Source: Clostridiales bacterium (GTDB lineage: Bacteria; Bacillota; Clostridia; Oscillospirales; Oscillospiraceae). Taken from it: a stretch of 51,698 bases of DNA. Shown one piece after another: positions 14,042-22,128 of the stretch. The number at the start of each line of letters is the position of its first letter. The first letter of the stretch is position 1. The notes beneath the pieces were generated by a model. That model had not been told where the DNA came from, ran no database searches, and saw only the letters and a program-made list of their open reading frames with translations. The translations under genes and the position numbers were made by a program. The stretch covers positions 1 through 51,698 of the forward strand of contig JAJUGN010000011.1 of assembly GCA_029265975.1 (NCBI GenBank). Direction: 5' to 3'.

Positions 14042-15538
14042 ATGAATTCAGCCTCGGGCGGCAGGTTCGGGGATTTTTGGGGGCGCTTATGGCGGACGGT
14101 GAAAGAAAGCCGCATCGCGAAGCTTTTTATCCCGCCCGAATCCTTTATCCTCGATATTCCTCATGAAAGCTTTATAGACAGGGCGTGGACAGGCAGTCTT
14201 GCCTTCGGAATTTTCGACTGGCTTCTGAATCTTGTTCCGCGGGCTCTCGGCGCCGTTTACCTGCGTTTTCGGAATCGCTTCGACTCCAGCCTGATTTTCG
14301 GGCTGCTTGGCAGGCTGTCCGATGAAATGGGGCTTTTTTCGGGCCTTTTCATGGCCCTTCTTCTGATAATTCCGCAGAAGTACTGGAACAACATGTTCAG
14401 CCTTTTCGGCGCTCTCGGCCTGCTTTTCCTTTTCCTCGTATACGCGATGAGAAAAGAGGGGAGGATAAAATCGGAGCTGATAAGCCCTTATATGCTGGCT
14501 TTCGCGGTCTTTGTCTGCCTTTCCTTCCTTACTTCGTATTACCGCTCGCTCAGCCTGAGGTTCCTCATGTTCAATTTTACCTGTATGCTTCTTGTGCCCG
14601 TGCTCGTAAGCTCGCTTACGGACAGGCGGCAGCTTGACAGGTTCGTTCTGCTCATGCTTTCGGGCCTTGCGGTGGCGGTGCTTTACGGCTGCTATCAGAT
14701 GGTGGTCGGAGTTCCCGTCGTTCTTTGGCAGATGGATATTACGGTCAACGGCTCCATGCCCGGCAGGGTCTATTCATTCTTTGAAAACCCCAACGCCTTC
14801 GCCGAGGTGCTTACCATGCTCGCCCCGTTCAGCGCGGCGGTGCTTGCAAACAATAAAAACAGGTATATAAAGCTTTTGTCGGCTTTGCTGCTGCTAGCTT
14901 CGCTTGCGGTCATGGCGATGACGCTCTCGCGCGCGGGATACATGGCCTTCGCTGCGGAGGTCGCGCTGGCGGTGCTTTTCTACAACTGGAAGCTGGTGCC
15001 GCTTTTCGCGGTGCTCGGCATACTCTCGATGCCCTTTATGCCGGCCACCATATCGAGGCGCCTTATCACCATAGTCACCGGGGACTCTTCGATTTCGAGC
15101 CGTTCCTACACCTATAATTCGGCGCTGAAGCTGATACAGGATTTCTGGACGCTCGGCGTAGGGCTCGGAGTCGATCCGGCGCAGAAAATCGTTAACGTCA
15201 ATTCCTACTATTCAAACGGCTACAAGTTTATCCACAGCCACAACACCTTCATTCAGATATGGGTGGAGATGGGCTTGCTAGGGCTACTGTCGTTCCTCGG
15301 AACCGCAGCGAACTGGTTCAAACGCTCATCCTCATGGATAATCGACAGGAGATGCCCGAAGGACATGAAAAACGTCATTCTCGCGGGAACGGCCGGCATA
15401 ATGGGCGTACTTATTTTCGGTCTGGTGGATTTCGTATGGTTCTACCCGAGGATAATGGTGATCTTTTGGGCGGTCATAGCGGTTACGGTAGCAGCGGCGA
15501 AAATTGCCTCGGACGAGGCGGAGTACAAATCTGAATAA
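14042..15538 (+). CDS. O-antigen ligase/polymerase-like membrane protein
   Basis: This protein of about 498 residues has roughly ten to twelve hydrophobic helices and a large loop near residues 380-410 carrying GYKFIHSHNTFIQIWVEMG followed by LLGLLSF. This His-containing pattern is the signature of the Wzy_C (O-antigen ligase/polymerase, WaaL-like) family. In Gram-positives such proteins polymerise or attach exopolysaccharide or teichuronic-like chains. The start is ATG 14042 after GGGAGGAAA; an in-frame TTG at 14027 is unlikely. The gene is 18 bases downstream of the GT2 gene. Confidence 0.85.
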   Translation: MNSASGGRFGDFWGRLWRTVKESRIAKLFIPPESFILDIPHESFIDRAWTGSLAFGIFDWLLNLVPRALGAVYLRFRNRFDSSLIFGLLGRLSDEMGLFSGLFMALLLIIPQKYWNNMFSLFGALGLLFLFLVYAMRKEGRIKSELISPYMLAFAVFVCLSFLTSYYRSLSLRFLMFNFTCMLLVPVLVSSLTDRRQLDRFVLLMLSGLAVAVLYGCYQMVVGVPVVLWQMDITVNGSMPGRVYSFFENPNAFAEVLTMLAPFSAAVLANNKNRYIKLLSALLLLASLAVMAMTLSRAGYMAFAAEVALAVLFYNWKLVPLFAVLGILSMPFMPATISRRLITIVTGDSSISSRSYTYNSALKLIQDFWTLGVGLGVDPAQKIVNVNSYYSNGYKFIHSHNTFIQIWVEMGLLGLLSFLGTAANWFKRSSSWIIDRRCPKDMKNVILAGTAGIMGVLIFGLVDFVWFYPRIMVIFWAVIAVTVAAAKIASDEAEYKSE

Positions 15539-15555
15539 TTTCCGGAGGAAGCCCG

Positions 15556-16311
15556 ATGACTGACGAAAGGCGGGAAGGCCTGATCGAGGGCAGAAACGCA
15601 GTGATAGAGGCCCTGCGCGCGAAGAGGCCCATCGATAAAATTTATATCGCAAAAGGCGAAACGGACGCTACGCTCGGGCATATCGCATCAAGGGCCAGGG
15701 AGGCCGGGATCGTGGTGGTGGAGGCCGACAGGCGGAAGCTCGACTACATGAGCGTCACGCATTCGCATCAGGGCGTCATAGCCATCGCCGCCGTGCGCGA
15801 GTACTCGAGCATCGAGGACATCCTCAAGGCGGCTCGGGACAGGGGCGAAAAGCCTCTGATAGTGATCTGCGACGAAATCTCCGATCCGCATAACCTGGGC
15901 GCAATAATAAGGACCGCCGAGTGTGCCGGGGCGCACGGCGTTATCGTGCCGAAAAGGCGGAGCGCGGGCATTACCCCCATCGTATCAAAGACCTCCGCCG
16001 GAGCGGTGGAGCACATCGCCGTTGCCAGAGTAGCTAATATAACGGCCGCGATCAGGGAGCTCAAAAAGGCCGGCGTCTGGGTCTACGGAACCGCCGCCGA
16101 GGCCGGGACGGAGCTTTGGGACGCGGATCTTTCCGGGCCCGCCGCGATAGTGATAGGCTCGGAGGGGGAGGGAATGGGAAGGCTCGTTTCCGAAAGCTGC
16201 GATTTCAGCCTGAGAATACCGATGTATGGCAGGGTTTCTTCCCTGAACGCTTCGGCCTCCGCCGCCATACTGATTTTTGAAGCCGTAAGACAGAGAAAAA
16301 AGCGACATTAA
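15556..16311 (+). CDS. rlmB: 23S rRNA (guanosine-2'-O-)-methyltransferase RlmB, TrmH family
   Basis: This 251-residue SPOUT methyltransferase has the N-terminal substrate-binding domain (IEGRNAVIEALRAKRPIDKI) and the knot motifs ISDPHNLGAIIRTAECAGAH, AIVIGSEGEGMGRLV and MYGRVSSLNASASAAILIFE. RlmB methylates the ribose of G2251 (E. coli numbering) in 23S rRNA. The family also includes tRNA enzymes, so the exact target is assigned by best resemblance. GGAGGAAG precedes the ATG. Confidence 0.9.
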   Translation: MTDERREGLIEGRNAVIEALRAKRPIDKIYIAKGETDATLGHIASRAREAGIVVVEADRRKLDYMSVTHSHQGVIAIAAVREYSSIEDILKAARDRGEKPLIVICDEISDPHNLGAIIRTAECAGAHGVIVPKRRSAGITPIVSKTSAGAVEHIAVARVANITAAIRELKKAGVWVYGTAAEAGTELWDADLSGPAAIVIGSEGEGMGRLVSESCDFSLRIPMYGRVSSLNASASAAILIFEAVRQRKKRH

Positions 16312-16335
16312 GCTATAACGGGAGGAGGCACCTTT

Positions 16336-18543
16336 GTGTCCGAAGACAAAAACATAACGGAACACAGCGACGGCTTATCTCTCGAGGACATTCTTGCCGA
16401 GTACAAGGGCGAAGCCTATATTGCGGGCGAAAAGAAGCTGCCGGTCAGCGAGATGCACGAACGCTCGGAAGCGATAATGAGGGAGGAAACCGCCGGGAAC
16501 AGTGGATTTTATACCGGGGACAGAGAGGAAGAAAACTCCGAAGCCCCCGTTTCTGAAACAAAAAGAGAAGACAAAAGGTCAAGGGTGACGATAATACCCT
16601 TTGAGGAATTCGAAAGAATAAAGCAGGAAAACGAGCATTCAAGGGACCCGCTTCCGGCGGACAAAAAGGCTGGGGGAGATACGGCGCGGTCCGAGGGAGA
16701 AGCGCACGGAAGCTCAAGGGAAGATACTCCCGGCGCCGCCGAGGAGGAAAGCCGGCAAGAAACGGAGAAAGCGCCGCGAAGGCGCCGGGGTCTGCTGCAG
16801 AGACTCTTTAATCGGAATAGAAAATCGCCGCAGGAGACGGAAAGCTCCGGAAACGCCGATGACGGGGACGAATGCCACGAGGACGACATTCCCGAAGACG
16901 AACCCGCGCTCAAGGATGTTTACAGAGCTTATTCCAAAAAAGCCAAATCGCTTTTCACAAGGAGCATACTTGCGGGAATCTTATGTGCCGCTGCGGCTGC
17001 GCTGACCTTCCTCTCCGATACAAATTTTCCGTTTTCAAAGATGCTGGCTATGGATCCCGTCATTTTAGCGGCGGTTTTTCTCGTATCGGAGCTGCTGGTC
17101 ATGGCGCTCGGATTTGATATTATCCTGTCCGGTTTGAAAGATATATTCACCCTTAAAGCAGGGGCCGAGTCACTTGCGACAATATCCTGCATAGCGTCGC
17201 TGGCGGATGCGGCGTCGGTTTTGCTTGCGGGCGATTTCGAGCGAGGCCTTCCCTTCTGCGCCGTAGCATCCTGTTCAGTTTTTTTCTCGCTTGTGGGAGC
17301 ATTCAACACCGCCCGTGGATACATGCTTTCCTTCAGGGCCGCCGCGACCTTTTCGGTAGCCTACTGCGTAACCTCTGAGGACGACAGGCTGGAGGGAGGG
17401 TCGGTTCTAGTGAAGAGCAGGCAGGGGCCCGAGGGCTTCGTGACAAAGAGCCATATGCCGAATCTTACCGAAAAGGCGCTCGTTTACGCCGCCCCTGTGC
17501 TGATATTCGGATCAATCGGGCTTTCGCTGCTGGCCTCGGTCGGGAAGGGAGAAGCTGCGCTGTTTTTCCGATGCTTCGCCGCGATATCGGCTGCGGCGGC
17601 GCCGTTTTCCCTGCTGATGGCCTTCGGCCACCCGTTCAAGACTCTCGCCGCACGCCTTTCGGCCGCGGGAGCCGCCGTTGCAGGATGGCGCGGCGCCTCC
17701 GATATCGGAGATGCCGTCGGCACGGTTATCAGGGACGACGACCTTTTTCCTCCGGGAACCCTCTCAATAAGCGCGGTAAATATAGTAGCCGGCACTCCCA
17801 GCGACAAGGTGCTTTCCTATGCGGGGAGCATGATAATGGCTTCCGGCTCAGGCCTTTCAGGGGTTTTTGAGGAGCTTATCAAAAAACAGAGAAGCCACAC
17901 GGTTAATATACAGAATTTTTCTCTTTACGAGGGCGGAGGCCTTTCGGGAAGCGTCGGGAACGACAGAATTCTTGTAGGCTCCTCCGGCTTCATGAACCTC
18001 ATGGGGATAAGAGTGCAGGAGAGCATGAATATAAAAAACGCGGTGTTCTGCGCCATTAACGGCAGCCTTGCGGGAGTGTTCCTGGTCGAATACAACCCCA
18101 CGAAACAAGTACATAACGCTCTTGTTGCGCTCCTCTCGCAAAAAATGATGACACTCTTCGCCATCCGCGATTTCAACATAACCACGATGATGCTGAGGCA
18201 GAAGTTTAAGATACCCTCCTCGAAGGCCGACAAAATGGACGTTCTGACATTCGCCGACCGATACAGGCTTTCCGACCCTCCGGTGCGCAAAAAACAGCCC
18301 TCCGCCCTTGTTTTCAGAGAGGGGCTCGCGCCTTACGCAAACGCGGTGCTCGGGGGAAGGAGCCTGCAGCTTGCCGTAAGGATTGGCACGGTCATTTCAC
18401 TGCTCGGCGCGGGTATAGGCGTTGCTCTGATGTTTTTTATGTGCAACAAGGGCGCGTATACTGCGGCGACCGCAGCGAACACCCTGATTTTCATGCTCGC
18501 GTGGCTTTTGCCGACCTTCCTGCTTTCAAAACTGGTAAACTGA
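16336..18543 (+). CDS. P-type-ATPase-like membrane protein lacking catalytic motifs
   Basis: This 735-residue protein has an acidic, Arg/Glu-rich and probably disordered N-terminal half (to about residue 205), then hydrophobic segments at about 209-226, 240-262, 278-298, 305-322, 380-402, 410-430 and two at the C-terminus (about 688-733). The order resembles a heavy-metal P-type ATPase. AAPFSLLMAF (about 421-430) occupies the CPx helix position, and TVIRDDDLFPPGT (about 463-475) the DKTGT site. GSVGNDRILVGSSGFM (about 538-553) recalls the nucleotide domain, and LAGVFLVEYNPTKQ (about 578-591) the start of the P-domain return. The phosphorylated Asp, TGD and GDGxND motifs are absent. Pump activity is unlikely; a regulatory role is conjecture. 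The start is GTG 16336, seven bases after GGAGGAGG. Confidence 0.6.
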   Translation: MSEDKNITEHSDGLSLEDILAEYKGEAYIAGEKKLPVSEMHERSEAIMREETAGNSGFYTGDREEENSEAPVSETKREDKRSRVTIIPFEEFERIKQENEHSRDPLPADKKAGGDTARSEGEAHGSSREDTPGAAEEESRQETEKAPRRRRGLLQRLFNRNRKSPQETESSGNADDGDECHEDDIPEDEPALKDVYRAYSKKAKSLFTRSILAGILCAAAAALTFLSDTNFPFSKMLAMDPVILAAVFLVSELLVMALGFDIILSGLKDIFTLKAGAESLATISCIASLADAASVLLAGDFERGLPFCAVASCSVFFSLVGAFNTARGYMLSFRAAATFSVAYCVTSEDDRLEGGSVLVKSRQGPEGFVTKSHMPNLTEKALVYAAPVLIFGSIGLSLLASVGKGEAALFFRCFAAISAAAAPFSLLMAFGHPFKTLAARLSAAGAAVAGWRGASDIGDAVGTVIRDDDLFPPGTLSISAVNIVAGTPSDKVLSYAGSMIMASGSGLSGVFEELIKKQRSHTVNIQNFSLYEGGGLSGSVGNDRILVGSSGFMNLMGIRVQESMNIKNAVFCAINGSLAGVFLVEYNPTKQVHNALVALLSQKMMTLFAIRDFNITTMMLRQKFKIPSSKADKMDVLTFADRYRLSDPPVRKKQPSALVFREGLAPYANAVLGGRSLQLAVRIGTVISLLGAGIGVALMFFMCNKGAYTAATAANTLIFMLAWLLPTFLLSKLVN

Positions 18544-18562
18544 CTGCTTACCTGATACTATT

Positions 18563-18601
18563 AAAAACGGCCGCCCGCCATTGAGCTGAGCGGCCGTTTT
18601 T
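18563..18601 (+). terminator. terminator after the ATPase-like gene
   Basis: AAAAACGGCCGC pairs perfectly with GCGGCCGTTTTT around a 15-nt loop, giving a 12-bp stem running into a T-run. It ends the metK-to-ATPase-like gene run. Confidence 0.88.
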
Positions 18602-18675
18602 GCACGTCAGGCGTTTTTTGCTATGATAAATAGGAAAAAATGCTGCAATAAGCCTCTATGGGTTCAAAAAATTTG

Positions 18676-18704
18676 TTGAATTATATAAAAGTGTAATGTA
18701 TAAT
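18676..18704 (+). promoter_or_regulatory. sigma-A promoter of the EF-G-like gene
   Basis: TTGAAT (18676-18681) and consensus TATAAT (18699-18704) are separated by exactly 17 bp and lie about 50 bp upstream of the start codon. Confidence 0.75.
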
Positions 18705-18753
18705 ATTTAAGCGTGTTACTGAACCTTTAAACCATTAGGAGAGGAATTGTTTT

Positions 18754-20820
18754 ATGAGCTACGCGATTGAGAACATCCGCAACATATGCCTTATGGGACA
18801 CGGCGGCACAGGCAAAACAAGTCTCGCCGAGAGCATGCTGTATCTCAAGGGCGCGACCGACAGGCTGGGGAAGGTCACGGACGGCAATACCGTCGGAGAC
18901 TACGATCCCGAAGAAATCAAGCGCAAAATCTCGATTTCGCTGTCTGCCATGTATGTAGAGCACGATAAGCACAAGATCAACATTCTGGACACGCCGGGCT
19001 ATTTCGATTTCTCGGGAGAAGTAGCCGAGGCCCTGAGGGTAGCTGACAGCGGCGTCATCGTATGCGCCGCAAAGGGCGGCATAAGCGTCGGAACAGAAAA
19101 GGCGTGGTCCGCGCTCGAGGAGCAGAAGAAGCCCAGAATGTTTTATATATCCAAGGTCGACGAGGAAAACGGCGATTTTGAAAGTGTTTTCAACGATCTG
19201 CGCGCAAAGTACGGCAGCTCCGTCTGCCCCTGCATTGTGCCTATGAAGGACGCATCGGGAAACGTAATCGGAATATATGACGTGATATCCAAGAAGGCGT
19301 TCGCTCTTGAGAAGGGCAAGGCCGTCGAAATACCGGTTCCCGCGGGCTTCAGCGACAAAATCAAGAGCTTTGCAGACGCCGTAAACGAAAGCGTAGCAGA
19401 AACCAGCGAAGAGCTTATGGACAAGTTTTTCTCCGGCGAGGAGTTCACCGAGGAGGAGCTGATCCGGGGCATGAGACAGGGTGTGAAGGATCTCACGCTG
19501 TTCCCCGTGCTCGGAGGCTGCGCGGTCAGCGGAATAGGCACCCTTTCGCTCCTCGATACTATTGTGCGGCTCATGCCATCTCCGAAGGACGCAAAAACGG
19601 AGCTTTCAAACGACGGCAAGACCGAAGTGAAGGCCGACGCGGGCGAGCCCGCCTGCGCCTTCGTTTTCAAGACTCTCTCCGATCAGTACGGAAAGTTCAG
19701 CTTCTTCAAGGTCGTTTCCGGCAAGGTTACAGCCGATATGACGCTTGTAAACCCCAGAACGGGAACAAGCGAAAAAATGGGCCATATATATGTAATGCAG
19801 GGCAAAAAGAGCATAGAGGTGAAGGAAATCGACTGCGGCGACATAGGAGCGGTCTCGAAGCTCAGCGATACGAAAACCTGCGACACTCTCTGCGATCCCA
19901 AACGTCCCGTAACGCTTAAGGGCATTGAATTCCAGAAGCCCTGCTATTCGATGGCTATTTCGCCGAAGGTCAAGGGGCAGGAGGAAAAAATAGCCGCAGG
20001 ACTCACAAGGCTTGCCGAGGAGGACCTTACATTCAGCGTGCTCAATAACGCCGAAACCCACCAAATGGTGCTTTCGGGCTCCGGTGACATACATCTCGAC
20101 GTGCTTTGCTCAAAGCTGAAGACGAAATTCGGAGTCGATGTCGAGCTGAGCCCGGCCAGAGTGCCATACCGCGAAAAAATCCGCAAAAAGGTAAAGGTGC
20201 AGGGACGCCACAAAAAGCAGTCCGGAGGACACGGTCAGTTCGGAGACGTATGGATAGAGTTCGAGCCGGGCGAAACCGAGGATCTCACCTTTGAAGAAAA
20301 GATTTTCGGCGGAAGCGTACCGAAAAACTTCCATCCCGCCGTTGAAAAGGGACTGCGCGAATGCATAACCGAGGGCGTGCTGGCCGGATACCCGGTGGTT
20401 TTCCTCAAGGCCACGCTTGTGGACGGCTCTTACCATGAGGTCGATTCATCCGAAATGGCGTTCAAGCTTGCCGCCGCCCTGGCGTACAAGGCCGGCCTTC
20501 CGCAGGCGAACCCGGTCATTCTCGAGCCCATAGGAACCCTTAATGTCACAATCCCGGACAGCTACATGGGAGACATCATAGGCGACCTCAACAAACGCCG
20601 CGGCAGAGTGCTGGGCATGACGCCTTCGGCCGCAGGAACTCAGATAGTCGAGGCGGAGGTTCCTATGGCGGAAATGAGCAGCTACGCCATCGACCTTCGC
20701 AGCATGACGCAGGGCAGAGGATCCTTCACCTTCGAATTTGTGCGCTATGAAGAGGCTCCGGCCAATGTTCAGGCAAAGATAATCGAGGAAGCAAAGGCGT
20801 TAAACGCCGCAAAGGAATAA
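18754..20820 (+). CDS. elongation factor G-like translational GTPase
   Basis: This 688-residue protein has the five-domain EF-G layout: a GTPase domain with P-loop GHGGTGKTS (about 15-23) and DTPG (79-82), a domain II, and the domain III-V region with GRHKKQSGGHGQFGDVWIEF and a C-terminal RSMTQGRGSFTFEF. Several G motifs differ from canonical EF-G. The P-loop lacks the AHIDAGKTT pattern, the switch-I RGITI is KISIS, and NKxD is SKVD. It is therefore probably an EF-G paralogue rather than the main translocase, which usually sits beside rpsL/rpsG. It is monocistronic, with its own promoter. Its precise role on the ribosome is not known to me. Confidence 0.85.
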   Translation: MSYAIENIRNICLMGHGGTGKTSLAESMLYLKGATDRLGKVTDGNTVGDYDPEEIKRKISISLSAMYVEHDKHKINILDTPGYFDFSGEVAEALRVADSGVIVCAAKGGISVGTEKAWSALEEQKKPRMFYISKVDEENGDFESVFNDLRAKYGSSVCPCIVPMKDASGNVIGIYDVISKKAFALEKGKAVEIPVPAGFSDKIKSFADAVNESVAETSEELMDKFFSGEEFTEEELIRGMRQGVKDLTLFPVLGGCAVSGIGTLSLLDTIVRLMPSPKDAKTELSNDGKTEVKADAGEPACAFVFKTLSDQYGKFSFFKVVSGKVTADMTLVNPRTGTSEKMGHIYVMQGKKSIEVKEIDCGDIGAVSKLSDTKTCDTLCDPKRPVTLKGIEFQKPCYSMAISPKVKGQEEKIAAGLTRLAEEDLTFSVLNNAETHQMVLSGSGDIHLDVLCSKLKTKFGVDVELSPARVPYREKIRKKVKVQGRHKKQSGGHGQFGDVWIEFEPGETEDLTFEEKIFGGSVPKNFHPAVEKGLRECITEGVLAGYPVVFLKATLVDGSYHEVDSSEMAFKLAAALAYKAGLPQANPVILEPIGTLNVTIPDSYMGDIIGDLNKRRGRVLGMTPSAAGTQIVEAEVPMAEMSSYAIDLRSMTQGRGSFTFEFVRYEEAPANVQAKIIEEAKALNAAKE

Positions 20821-20824
20821 TAAT

Positions 20825-20856
20825 CAAGGCCTTGGGACTTCTGTCTCAAGGCCTTG
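20825..20856. terminator. hairpin between the convergent EF-G-like and dehydratase genes
   Basis: CAAGGCCTTGGGA pairs with TCTCAAGGCCTTG (one G-T) around CTTCTG, a 13-bp stem four bases after the forward stop codon. T-runs are weak on both sides (GCGTTTTGG forward, ATTATTA reverse), so it is a moderate bidirectional terminator. Confidence 0.6.
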
Positions 20857-20870
20857 AGTGCGTTTTGGCG

Positions 20871-22100
20871 TCAGTAAGCGGGGTTGTCCCTCAGCTTTTC
20901 GCCGGCTACGGCAAGCATCAGCTTTATCCTGTTTTCCTGGTTGACCTTTGTCGCGCCGGGGTCGTAGTCTATGGGCACGATGTTGGCCTCGGGGCAAAGC
21001 GCGCGTATTTTGCGTATCATGCCCTTCCCGACAATGTGGTTCGGCAGGCAGCCGAAGGGCTGGGCGCATATCACGTTCGAGTAGCCGTGCTCGATAAGCT
21101 CCATTATCTCGGCGGTGAGCAGCCAGCCCTCGCCCATTTTGCAGCCTATGCCTATCACAGGCTCCACAAGCGATTTCAGGTGTCCGACGCTTGCGGGAGG
21201 CGTGAAGTACGGAACCTTCTTTACCGCGTCGATGATGAAGGTCTCGAATCTGCCGAGGTAACCCAGCAGGATTTTCAGAGCGGAACGCTTTATTTTGCTT
21301 CCGCCGTAAATGTTGATGTCCTCGATGTTGTTGATAAGACAGTAGTACATGAAGCCGAGAAGACCGGGCACCATAACCTCGCAGCCCTGCTCCGCCAGGA
21401 ATTCCTCGAGGTTGTTGTTCGCGAGAGCCGAGTACTTCACATAAATCTCGCCGACTATTCCGACCTTGACCTTGGGAACCCTGTTGACCTTGATGGCCGC
21501 ATAGGAATCCACAATCTGCGAAAAATAGCTTTTTATTTCCCGCTGCGAAAAGGCCTTGCGCTGCGACATTTTTTCCGAAATAAAGTCTATCCATCTCATG
21601 GTGTTTTCAAGGCTCTCGCCCTTGTTAAGCTCATACGGCTTGGTCTGGTTGTTGAGCAGCATCAGAAGGTCGCCGTAGGCCAGCGCCGCAAGGCAGCGCC
21701 TCAGTATGGGAATGCTTATTTTGAAGCCGCTGTTTTTCTCCAGGCCCGCGAGATTTACCGAGATGACCGGAACCTGCCCCATTCCCGCGTTTTTCAGCGC
21801 CTTGCGAAGCAGGTGTATATAGTTCGAGGCCCTGCAGCCTCCGCCGGTCTGCGACATGACGACGGCGGTCCTGTCAACGTCGTATTTTCCGCTCTTAAGC
21901 GCGCTGAGAAGCTGGCCGATGGTCAGAAGCGCCGGATAGCAGGTGTCGTTATGCACATGCTTGAGCCCCTCGTTTATGACCTTCATGTCCGTGTTGGTAA
22001 GCAGCTCTATATCGTAGCCGTAGCTTTGCAGGACCTTCTGGAGTATGCGGAAATGAAAGTCGGCCATGTTCGGAAAAAGTATCTTGTATTTTGACTTCAT
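20871..22100 (-). CDS. 2-hydroxyacyl-CoA dehydratase-like protein (HgdB/DUF2229 related)
   Basis: This protein of about 409 residues begins KSKYKILFPNMADFHFRILQ and contains HNDTCYPALLTIGQLLSALK, SQTGGGCRASNYIHLLRKAL and a C-terminal AQPFGCLPNHIVGKGM. These Cys-containing motifs resemble the second part of the DUF2229/HgdB superfamily that binds Fe-S clusters with BadF-type activators. The substrate is unknown; these paired genes are widespread in Clostridia and are usually annotated only by family. An in-frame Met at 22172 would overlap the upstream gene, and Met 22100 starts a well-conserved segment, so it is preferred. It is the second gene of a two-gene operon with 22129-25056. Confidence 0.8.
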   Translation of the reverse strand: MKSKYKILFPNMADFHFRILQKVLQSYGYDIELLTNTDMKVINEGLKHVHNDTCYPALLTIGQLLSALKSGKYDVDRTAVVMSQTGGGCRASNYIHLLRKALKNAGMGQVPVISVNLAGLEKNSGFKISIPILRRCLAALAYGDLLMLLNNQTKPYELNKGESLENTMRWIDFISEKMSQRKAFSQREIKSYFSQIVDSYAAIKVNRVPKVKVGIVGEIYVKYSALANNNLEEFLAEQGCEVMVPGLLGFMYYCLINNIEDINIYGGSKIKRSALKILLGYLGRFETFIIDAVKKVPYFTPPASVGHLKSLVEPVIGIGCKMGEGWLLTAEIMELIEHGYSNVICAQPFGCLPNHIVGKGMIRKIRALCPEANIVPIDYDPGATKVNQENRIKLMLAVAGEKLRDNPAY

Positions 22101-22128
22101 TTCCCGAGTAAATTCTATTCTGCCGGAA

